DNA from: Clostridia bacterium
GTDB lineage: Bacteria > Bacillota > Clostridia > Oscillospirales > Acutalibacteraceae
Assembly: GCA_017513245.1 (NCBI GenBank)
Contig: JAFXGK010000023.1
Coordinates: 25,225-89,224, forward strand
DNA length: 64,000 nucleotides
Reading direction: 5' to 3'
Of the stretch, positions 18,424-26,034 are shown piece after piece; position 1 is the first letter of the stretch; the number at the start of each line of letters is the position of its first letter. Position numbers and translations under genes: made by a program. The notes beneath the pieces were generated by a model. The model made no database searches, was not told the DNA's origin, and was given only the letters and a program-made list of their open reading frames with translations.

Positions 18424-19416
18424 TTAGGACAGAACTGCAAGAACAGTCTGTGCGTAGAGACGAATACCGAAATCATTCGGATGGTTGTAGAAGTTACCGG
18501 TAATATCCTCGTAACGCTTAATGGTCTGAATGTTCTCAAATACAGTATTTACGGGTGCCACTGCAACTCCGGTGTAATCGGCTGCGATAGCATCCAGAAC
18601 ATCTTCCTGTGCATCAAGAACGTTTCCGGGTTTAACCGATTCGTGCTCGTTGGCGGTCATAGAAGATACGAGAACGATCTCAGCATCTGAATTTACGCCA
18701 CGGGCATAATCAATCATTTGACGAATATGATCATCATAGTTTGCGGTGTTATCCGACATATTCATGCCGTAAGCAATAAACACAACATCGGTATCAGCGG
18801 TAACATTAAGAATGTGCTGAGTTAAGCCGTGACCCGTTGTGGTGCCACCAACTGCAACATTGTTAACGGTAATATCGCTGCTGTACTTGGCTTCAAGAGA
18901 AGCCTCTACCATATCTACCCAGCCGGGCATATAAGGAGCAACATCGTGGAAACCACTGCCCTCATATCCAACAGTAATACTGTCGCCACAGAAGAGCATA
19001 TTAACCGCCTCACCTGCTTCAAGCTTTGCCTTTAATTTCGGCAAATCAGCAAGTTGTGCAGCGGGGGTTGAAAGAGTCCAAGCATCTGAGTGGGTATAAC
19101 TTACGGAAAGCTGATACCCCATCACGGATGTGGTCTGGATTACCGCGCCATTGCTGATATAACTTTCATAAGGCATTACGGGAATGGTAGTATCATCGGT
19201 AAGAACGATGGTTTTACCCTCTATTTTATAGTCTTTACCAAGGGTATAGGTGGTTTTAAGGTCAGCCGAAGCCACCGAAAGAACGAGGTCAGGTGTATAG
19301 AGAAGTGCAGGAGCGGTTACGGTACCGTCTGCGTTCTCTATAAAGAGAACAGATTCGTGGTAAACGGTGTCACCTTCCCAAACGGGAGTGGTGTACTGCT
19401 TAAGGTCGTAGGCCAT
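18424..19416 (-). CDS. SGNH/GDSL hydrolase, no signal peptide
   Basis: Predicted SGNH-fold esterase, 330 aa from the ATG at 19416, which has TGAGG 8 nt upstream. A GTG at 19437 is also possible. A beta-rich N-terminal region (QYTTPVWEGDTVYHESVLFI) precedes the catalytic domain. Block I is FCGDSITVGY near residue 150, block II is VAVGGTTTGHG, and block III is the unusual YGMNMSDN. The terminal block reads NFYNHPNDFG, with His but without the usual Asp three residues before it. Carbohydrate esterases often take this form. The frame is continuous with the upstream SGNH gene except for one TGA, discussed separately. Confidence 0.82.
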   Translation of the reverse strand: MAYDLKQYTTPVWEGDTVYHESVLFIENADGTVTAPALLYTPDLVLSVASADLKTTYTLGKDYKIEGKTIVLTDDTTIPVMPYESYISNGAVIQTTSVMGYQLSVSYTHSDAWTLSTPAAQLADLPKLKAKLEAGEAVNMLFCGDSITVGYEGSGFHDVAPYMPGWVDMVEASLEAKYSSDITVNNVAVGGTTTGHGLTQHILNVTADTDVVFIAYGMNMSDNTANYDDHIRQMIDYARGVNSDAEIVLVSSMTANEHESVKPGNVLDAQEDVLDAIAADYTGVAVAPVNTVFENIQTIKRYEDITGNFYNHPNDFGIRLYAQTVLAVLS

Positions 19417-19419
19417 GAT

Positions 19420-19439
19420 CGGTGCCTCAGGAAGCACCG
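19420..19439 (-). promoter_or_regulatory. Hairpin just after the TGA between the two SGNH genes
   Basis: CGGTGC and GCACCG form a perfect 6-bp stem with an 8-nt loop that starts 7 nt after the TGA stop. It overlaps the TGAGG ribosome site of the downstream ATG at 19416. It may tune re-initiation on the second SGNH gene, opened by ribosomes ending on the first. Confidence 0.4.
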
Positions 19440-19446
19440 GAGTCCT

Positions 19447-22400
19447 TCAACCCTCACCTACGCAGGCGAGAACGCCTGCGAGGTAAACGGGAGCATCAAC
19501 TGCGGTAATGGTAATGGTGATATCTGTAGCCTCGCCGTTATAGAAACGGGTGCCTTCGATTATGCGAGACTTCTCAACGGTAAGAGAGCCGTTGTAGTAA
19601 GAAGAGAAGGTTCCTTCACTGAGAACGTTGCCTTCTGCATCGTTAACTACAAATGTGGCTGCCTTACTGCCGTTAGCATTTGCTGCAACTAAGGGCAGAA
19701 CATCGGTGGCCTTGCTTACTGCGATGGTAGCAGTAGAGCCGGCAGGAATGGTGTATACACCATACTTATGGTTAGCCTTGATGTCGGCGTTGCCACATTC
19801 TGCAACGTCTGCTTCGTAGGTTGCACCGCTTACGTCAACGGGGATGTTGCCTGCTTCGATATCCTGGGCCTTATAGATGGTTGCGGTATCATCGATATAA
19901 CCGCCAAAGTGAGTCATCGGAACGGTCGGGATAGCTACGGAAGCAGTGGGCTGAGTCTCGATGTTAATCATTACGTTATAGATAAGGTTTGCAACAACTA
20001 CTGCAGCAGCGTTGTGACCCTGATCATTGGGATGAACGGCGTCGTCTGCGTTATAGTTCATGCCCTCGCCCTGTCCGTAAACGGAAGTTGCGTAATAGGC
20101 CTTGAAGAGACGAGCCTGCGGCAGACCATAGAAGTAGCCTATGTTCTGAAGTGAGGTTGCAGAGCCTTCTGCATTAATGGTATTGCTGTAGTACTGGAGG
20201 TTATGAAGAGCGATAACCGCGATATCCTCAGAAAGGAGACGACGGATAATATCTTCATAGGAGCCCTTAACTACAACGTCATCACGGGCGTCGTTGATGT
20301 TATATTCAACAATTACGAGGTCGGGGTTGAAGCTAAGAACGTCCTGTGCAAGACGATATGCGCCCATGGTTGCGCCTGTTGCAGCAATACCTGCGTTCTT
20401 AACGGTTACCTGACCGGGGAATGCAGCGTTTAAGAAGTCTGCAACGAGCTCAGCCTGGCCATGCAGATCGGTTGCGAAGTAGCCTTCGGTTATGGAACCG
20501 CCGAGCTGAACGAGGGTTACGTTCTCACCACGCATAAGCTTGCGGATAACGGCCGAGAGGCGGCTGGTATCGCCGAGGGTTTCGACGCCGTTATCAATCC
20601 ACTCCTGTTCGAAACCGTAGGTGGACTTAACATTTTCAATCCACTTATACGCTGCATCAACCATAGCATACTTGTCAGCACTTACGGTTGCAAGAGACTC
20701 CTGAAGTTCGGCCCATACGGTTTCGATTGCGCCGTTATATCCCTTGTTTGCGATATAATCAGCATCGTTTTCGAAGAAGTTCTTATACTTCTTAGCGGCA
20801 AGACGCTTAATCTGGGTTACAGAATAGTTGTAAGGATCAGAATAGTAGGTTTCGCCGTTAGAAAGGGTAATGTATGCGCGGGCAGTAAGCTTGGTGGTAG
20901 CACCAACGGTATCAGCGCCGGAGAAGGTGCTGTTTGCGCGGATGCCCTTATAGCCTGCTGCATCAAGAGCGTTGATAAGGGTCATAACGTCATCAGCGGC
21001 TGCGGAAGCCTTAGATGCGCCTACGGTATCAAGGGTGAGTTCGGCGCCGGCAAGTGCGGTAGTCGGGTAAACTACGGTACCAAAGTCGGCAATGGTCTCA
21101 CTCATGATGCCTGCGGGGAAATAGTAGTTTGCGCTGTAGGAAATGTTCTTTCCGTCTGCGCTGATTTCAGCGCCGTTCATTGTTACGAACTCGCTGTCCA
21201 CACCGCCGAGGGTACCGAATGCGGCAATCTCGGATATACGGTAGGAGTCGGTGTTGGGACCAAAGCGGGTATCGGTAAGACGAACTGCAATATAGCGAGC
21301 TTCCTTGGGCTCGTCGAAGGTGAACTTCTGGCCAAGGGAGTCGGGCAGAAGGGTGTAATCCCAAACTGCTACGGGAGCCTCAAACATAGTGTCGTAATCT
21401 GCGCCCATGTAAACCTCATAAGAGAACTGACGGGTTGCACAGGTCATCCAGAATGCGAATTCATTGATGGTGGAAACGTAGCCGAGGTCATAAAGAAGCT
21501 CACTTCCGCGGCCATAATCGGCTGCGGTGAAGTTAAAGTCGTAGTGCTGGTTAGCAACGCCATCGGTTATACCCTCTACACAATAAAGACCGGTAGAAGA
21601 AAGGGTTGAACCGTAGTAACCTGTGGTAGCCGAAAGGCCACGGAGAAGGTTAACGTCGTTTGCATTGGACTTTGCGGAATCGGCGGAAGCCATAGCACCG
21701 ATAGAGGGAGCTAAGGTATAGCCGAGGTCCTCCTGGGTTCCCCAAGCAGCGATTTCTGCAATACGAACTTCGGTATAGTTGTTAACATTTACCCACTTAA
21801 TACCGAGATACATACCGGTTTTGGGGTTTGCGAACTTAACTGCGGTTGTGAATGCACGAGAAAGCTGTTTAATACCATTGCTCATATCAAGAACAAGGTT
21901 TTCATCGGTATAAAGGGAATCAATAGAATTACCAACGTATACCTTAAAGCCTTCATAGAAACCGGAGTTGTTGCGGATGTTCATAAAACCTTCAACGGTG
22001 GTAAGACCGCCAAGGAAATATGAGAACTCATAGTTAAGATACGATCCATAAAACTCTTCACTAGTGGTTGTGCCGTTAGTGAGCTTCGTAGTATCGGGTG
22101 TAACGATAGTACCGTTTGCGTTCTTAACTGTAACGTTTTCAGCCTTTAAAAGATTGTTCTCATAGGTGAATTTAGAATCAAGATTGGTTGCAATCTGTCC
22201 ATAGTTAGATTCATTAGTTCTAACATAGGAGATTATTTTGTCAACCTTTTTAGAGTTTTCAGATTTTGTGCCGTAGAAAGCAACTTCGGCAATACGGAAG
22301 CCGGTATCCAAAGAGTTGAAGGTTCCATCGGGGTTCTTGGATGCACGAAGACCTTCACGGAGCCAAACTGCAACGTAGTTTGCACTCTTAACCTTATCAC

Positions 22401-24024
22401 CATAGAACTCAACATACTTACCGCCATACTGCATTTCATTCGGATCTATGTTGCCGTTTGCGTCCTTAAAGGTGTAGGTATAAATCTGATTTTCGAGGTT
22501 AAAGAGGGTATCAAGGCTATCGGAAGCGTAAACCTCGTAAGCAGCGTTATAATACTGGCTCGAATGGTTATAAAGAACGAAGCTTTCGATATCGGTTGTT
22601 TCCTCTAATGCCCAAATGAGCTTACCGTTTGTGCCGTTATATACGTCGGCGTGGTTGGTTGTGGTTGTACCGTCGGTCATCTTTGCTGCCGAAGGATAAA
22701 CGTAGGTGGAAGTTGTGTTGCTATAAGACCACTCGCCACCTGCTGCGTTCTTATCAACAAATGCGTTATCGAAGCCACGACCGTAGAGAAGGCTCTCGGT
22801 TGTAACGTCGGCAGGCTTTGCCCAGCGAACTGCTGTACCGGACTGGTTACCTACGCCGAATACCTGAAGCTCGAATACGCGAGCGCAGGAGTCGGACAGG
22901 GAGTTGTTGGGTGTAATCTTAAATCCAACGTACTTACCTACTGCGTTTGCACTGTTAGCAAAGAGAACCTCGGTACCGAACTGGTAACCGTCGAGTGCGT
23001 TGCCTTCGCTGTCAACGTTAAAGGAATGACCGGTTGCAAGGGGCTCTCCGTTATAGAGAGTTTCGGGGTCGTTGCCTACGTAAATTGCCCAGTCCCAAGC
23101 ACGCTCTACTACTGTTGCATTGTAGATAGCAGCGCCGGTGAGCTTGGAAAGAGAATCAAGTTCGTAGGTTAACTGATACCAGCCGTTGGTTGCGCCGCCG
23201 TAGGACGCGCCGTAGATATCGGTCTTGTTGGTGTAATAGGTGGTGTGGTTACCGTCGGTCAAAGCCGAGAAGGCTGCCTGACCTGAGGTAGCGCCTTCTT
23301 CGACACCGGTTGCGTTAGAGGCGGAGGAGCCAACCTTTGCGGTATAGGGAAGTTTGCCGTTAATAAGGCTCTTCTGTGCGCCGTTAGCGTTGGTGCGGAT
23401 GGTTGCCCAGCGGCTATAGTAGAAGTCGCCCTTAGTGTCCTCTGCGGCCTCACCGTATACGCAGAATTCGCGAATACCAATGGTGTTGTTGGTTGCATGG
23501 GTCTCATAAACGAGCATACCTACTACTGCACCGTAAACGTCGCTGCCGTCAGGCATTGCAACGTTGCCGCTGTAGAAACCGCCCGAAGAGTTACCCTCTT
23601 CGCGAACACGGGTATAAACCAGGTTGGCATCGTTAAAGAGGTCATCGGTGTTGTCGGATACGTAAAGCTTGAACGAGAAGTCATAGGCAGTGTTTGTATG
23701 AGCCCAAAGCTCGAAGGACTCAACCTTAGCATAGGAGTTCATCATCCAAACAAACTTATCCTCATAGTCGGTACCGTAAATCTGAGCATACTCAGAGGTG
23801 TTACCGTCTGTGGTTTTAAGCATGGTAGCGATATCGCTACTTCCGTAGAAGTAACCGTTACTGGTGTTTACACCGTTGGTGGTAAGGGTTGAACCATGGA
23901 TAAGCGAATCGGCGGGCTCATAGTCGGCTGCCGAAACGGTTGTTACGGTCATGGGTACGAACACTGCGCCTAAAATGAGCAGTGCGCTGAGGAAAATTGC
24001 GGAAAGCTTTTTAAAGTTTTTCAT
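19447..24024 (-). CDS. Exported discoidin-repeat SGNH hydrolase
   Basis: A 1525-aa secreted protein. The ATG at 24024 has AAGGAGG upstream and gives a clean signal peptide (MKNFKKLSAIFLSALLILG). Residues about 40-960 hold five or six discoidin-like modules, each with a core such as YEVYASDSLDTLFNLENQI, related to those of the 2381-aa protein. A beta domain follows, then an SGNH hydrolase from about residue 1175: block I GGSITEGYF, NAGIAATGATMG, VEYNINDAR and DAVHPNDQGH, so Ser, Gly, Asn and Asp/His are all present. A C-terminal beta domain closes the protein. Deacetylation of a plant or host glycan held by the modules is inferred. It is probably coupled to the 47-aa gene upstream. Confidence 0.85.
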   Translation of the reverse strand: MKNFKKLSAIFLSALLILGAVFVPMTVTTVSAADYEPADSLIHGSTLTTNGVNTSNGYFYGSSDIATMLKTTDGNTSEYAQIYGTDYEDKFVWMMNSYAKVESFELWAHTNTAYDFSFKLYVSDNTDDLFNDANLVYTRVREEGNSSGGFYSGNVAMPDGSDVYGAVVGMLVYETHATNNTIGIREFCVYGEAAEDTKGDFYYSRWATIRTNANGAQKSLINGKLPYTAKVGSSASNATGVEEGATSGQAAFSALTDGNHTTYYTNKTDIYGASYGGATNGWYQLTYELDSLSKLTGAAIYNATVVERAWDWAIYVGNDPETLYNGEPLATGHSFNVDSEGNALDGYQFGTEVLFANSANAVGKYVGFKITPNNSLSDSCARVFELQVFGVGNQSGTAVRWAKPADVTTESLLYGRGFDNAFVDKNAAGGEWSYSNTTSTYVYPSAAKMTDGTTTTNHADVYNGTNGKLIWALEETTDIESFVLYNHSSQYYNAAYEVYASDSLDTLFNLENQIYTYTFKDANGNIDPNEMQYGGKYVEFYGDKVKSANYVAVWLREGLRASKNPDGTFNSLDTGFRIAEVAFYGTKSENSKKVDKIISYVRTNESNYGQIATNLDSKFTYENNLLKAENVTVKNANGTIVTPDTTKLTNGTTTSEEFYGSYLNYEFSYFLGGLTTVEGFMNIRNNSGFYEGFKVYVGNSIDSLYTDENLVLDMSNGIKQLSRAFTTAVKFANPKTGMYLGIKWVNVNNYTEVRIAEIAAWGTQEDLGYTLAPSIGAMASADSAKSNANDVNLLRGLSATTGYYGSTLSSTGLYCVEGITDGVANQHYDFNFTAADYGRGSELLYDLGYVSTINEFAFWMTCATRQFSYEVYMGADYDTMFEAPVAVWDYTLLPDSLGQKFTFDEPKEARYIAVRLTDTRFGPNTDSYRISEIAAFGTLGGVDSEFVTMNGAEISADGKNISYSANYYFPAGIMSETIADFGTVVYPTTALAGAELTLDTVGASKASAAADDVMTLINALDAAGYKGIRANSTFSGADTVGATTKLTARAYITLSNGETYYSDPYNYSVTQIKRLAAKKYKNFFENDADYIANKGYNGAIETVWAELQESLATVSADKYAMVDAAYKWIENVKSTYGFEQEWIDNGVETLGDTSRLSAVIRKLMRGENVTLVQLGGSITEGYFATDLHGQAELVADFLNAAFPGQVTVKNAGIAATGATMGAYRLAQDVLSFNPDLVIVEYNINDARDDVVVKGSYEDIIRRLLSEDIAVIALHNLQYYSNTINAEGSATSLQNIGYFYGLPQARLFKAYYATSVYGQGEGMNYNADDAVHPNDQGHNAAAVVVANLIYNVMINIETQPTASVAIPTVPMTHFGGYIDDTATIYKAQDIEAGNIPVDVSGATYEADVAECGNADIKANHKYGVYTIPAGSTATIAVSKATDVLPLVAANANGSKAATFVVNDAEGNVLSEGTFSSYYNGSLTVEKSRIIEGTRFYNGEATDITITITAVDAPVYLAGVLACVGEG

Positions 24025-24037
24025 TATCTTTTCCTCC

Positions 24038-24181
24038 TTAATCAATGGTGTCGCCATCTTCGTCGCCATCGGTCCACTCGTCACCTTCGCCGAGGGAGCC
24101 GCCGAGCGAAAGGTCGGCGATGTTCTGAACCGATTCGAGTCTAAACTTAATTAACTCGGGTTCACTGTAAAATTTCTTCAT
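24038..24181 (-). CDS. Small acidic 47-aa peptide of unknown function
   Basis: A short gene directly before the 1525-aa SGNH gene. ATG at 24181 has AAGGAGG upstream with normal spacing. The stop is TAA, and that TAA forms part of the ribosome site of the next gene, so the two are likely translationally coupled. The peptide starts MKKFYSEPELIKFRLESVQN and ends in a Gly/Asp/Glu-rich acidic tail (DEWTDGDEDGDTID). It has no Cys, signal peptide or membrane segment. The basic-aromatic start and acidic tail recall small unannotated proteins next to surface proteins in Clostridia and also RiPP-precursor-like peptides, but no maturation enzyme is nearby. Confidence 0.7.
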   Translation of the reverse strand: MKKFYSEPELIKFRLESVQNIADLSLGGSLGEGDEWTDGDEDGDTID

Positions 24182-24196
24182 ACTAAAATTTCCTCC

Positions 24197-25099
24197 TTAT
24201 TTAAGACCTGAATGTGTCATAGTTTCCATAACAGAACTTTGCGAGATAAGGAAAACGGCTATTGGCGGTATCATCATTACAACGCTTACCGCTGCGGACG
24301 CGCCCGAACGGGCAAGGCCGCCTGCCGAAATGCTGGAGAGTACACTCGGAAGTTGTTTTAATTCTTCACTGAAGATGTACTGTGTTCCCGTGCTGTTCCA
24401 CATCGTCTGGAAGGTGAAGATTACAAGGGTCAGAAGTGCGGGTTTAACACTGGGAATGATGATTTGGAAGAATATTCTATACTCTCCCGCACCGTCGATT
24501 CGGGCGGCTTCAAGGGTTTCGTCCGGAATGGCGGTTACTATGAACTGGCGGATGAGGTACACGCCCATCGTACTGGCCAGGGTTGGAAGTATCATCGCGT
24601 AATATGTATCTACCATACCGAGCTTTGCAATGATAATGTACTGAGGAATCGCTGTAGTGTCGCCACGGAACAGCATTGCCATAACTATCGCCTGCGAGAT
24701 TATGTACATTGTAGTGGTCTTTGCCTTGGCCAGCGGATATGCAGCCATTGTTGCAATTACCATATACAGTGTAGTTCCCACAGTAGAAATGATAACGCTG
24801 TTAAACAGATATCTTGAGAAGGGGACCCAGAGGTTATCGGCCAACTTAAATAACTGTTTGTAGTTATCAAAGGTTGGGTGCCTTACGAAGAATCTCGGCG
24901 GGAAGGCAAAGATTTCATCAATCGGTTTTAAGGACTGAACTACCGAGTATACCATCGGCAAAATCATAAATAACGATATCGCCAACAGAAATATGAATAC
25001 TCCGAAGTTACCTGCCTTCGATCGAGAAAGCATTACCTTCTTACGCGAACGGCGTTCGAACTTTATGCGTTCCAAAAGTGTTGCTGCTTTGCTTGACAT
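24197..25099 (-). CDS. Carbohydrate ABC transporter permease, MalG type
   Basis: Membrane permease of a CUT1 sugar importer, 300 aa, about six hydrophobic segments. The EAA loop EAARIDGAGEYRIFFQIIIPSVKPAL (about residues 205-230) marks the ATPase contact site. It pairs with the MalF-type permease 18 bp upstream and the module-fused binding protein before that. AGGAG is only one base from the annotated ATG, so a G-rich site further upstream or a slightly later start is possible. No ATPase is encoded nearby. Confidence 0.93.
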   Translation of the reverse strand: MSSKAATLLERIKFERRSRKKVMLSRSKAGNFGVFIFLLAISLFMILPMVYSVVQSLKPIDEIFAFPPRFFVRHPTFDNYKQLFKLADNLWVPFSRYLFNSVIISTVGTTLYMVIATMAAYPLAKAKTTTMYIISQAIVMAMLFRGDTTAIPQYIIIAKLGMVDTYYAMILPTLASTMGVYLIRQFIVTAIPDETLEAARIDGAGEYRIFFQIIIPSVKPALLTLVIFTFQTMWNSTGTQYIFSEELKQLPSVLSSISAGGLARSGASAAVSVVMMIPPIAVFLISQSSVMETMTHSGLK

Positions 25100-25117
25100 T
25101 CTCCTAGGTCACCCCCC

Positions 25118-26020
25118 CTAATCCATAAATTTACGGAGCACCTTACTGCATAAGAACCATGCAAGCAACATCATGGCAAACAGTATAACAGAAAGTGCCG
25201 AGGCATAGCCCATTTCGTATCTCGTATGACCGAAGTCGGAGATATGAAGCAGTAACGTATGCGTTGAATATTCGGTACTTGGGTTACCGGTAAGCGCTGC
25301 ACTGACAGCGCCGGTAGCAAAAGCACCTGCAATTGAGTTTACAGCACCGAACATAAGCTGCGGACCAATCTGCGGGAAGGTAACGTAGTAAAGCTCCTGC
25401 CAGCGGTTTTTAAGTCCGTCAAGCGCCGCAGCCTCGTAATAGCTGCGGTCAAGTGCCTTAAGCGCTGCGATGAAGGATAAGAATCCAACACCGAAGCTCA
25501 TCCAAAGTGAAACAATCATTACAATCGCGAAGTTATAGTTCGTATCCGTCAGCCACGAAATCGGGTCTCTTAAAATACCCATTTGAATAAGCAGGTTATT
25601 TAAGAAGCCGCGGCGGTCGGGAGAGAAAATATAAGTCCAGATGAAATAAATGTTTCCTGCAAGAGCGGGAGAATACACCATAAAGGTTACGAGGGTTCTC
25701 GGTCCCCTACCCAGCTCGTTTATGAACCAGGCTACGATGAAGCTTATAAGGTAGCCGCCCGGGCCAACCACAAGCGCTAACGCCAGGGTGTTCTTGAGGG
25801 CTATCATAAATACTTCGTCGCCGGTGAAGATTCTCCAGTAGTTGTCAAGTCCGACGAAGTCGGGCCATTGAACCATGTTAAAGTTTGTAAAGCTTAAAAC
25901 TATTGAGGACACGATGGGGATTACCATGAACAGCGTAAACGCCACTAAAAACGGAGCTATCATAGTGTAGTACGCCCATTTTTTGCCTGTGTCTTTGTTG
26001 CGTCTTTTAATTTTTTCCAC
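25118..26020 (-). CDS. Carbohydrate ABC transporter permease, MalF type
   Basis: CUT1 importer permease, 300 aa. It has a basic cytoplasmic N-terminus, six hydrophobic segments, and the EAA loop YYEAAALDGLKNRWQELYYVTFPQIGPQL (about residues 195-220). It starts at GTG with a G-rich ribosome site, 14 bp after the binding-protein gene, and forms the heterodimer partner of the MalG-type gene that follows. Confidence 0.93.
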   Translation of the reverse strand: MEKIKRRNKDTGKKWAYYTMIAPFLVAFTLFMVIPIVSSIVLSFTNFNMVQWPDFVGLDNYWRIFTGDEVFMIALKNTLALALVVGPGGYLISFIVAWFINELGRGPRTLVTFMVYSPALAGNIYFIWTYIFSPDRRGFLNNLLIQMGILRDPISWLTDTNYNFAIVMIVSLWMSFGVGFLSFIAALKALDRSYYEAAALDGLKNRWQELYYVTFPQIGPQLMFGAVNSIAGAFATGAVSAALTGNPSTEYSTHTLLLHISDFGHTRYEMGYASALSVILFAMMLLAWFLCSKVLRKFMD

Positions 26021-26034
26021 TATTCACCGCCCCC

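Noticed and set aside
19420-19449. TGA plus downstream hairpin as a selenocysteine (SECIS) or recoded stop
   Set aside because: The flanking residues match no known selenoprotein, no sel genes are seen, and TGA ends several other genes here. Separate translation from ATG 19416 is simpler.
24025-24084. N-terminal extension of the 1525-aa SGNH protein
   Set aside because: It would place 20 residues before an otherwise clean signal peptide. The region is the end of the 47-aa gene plus the ribosome site of ATG 24024.
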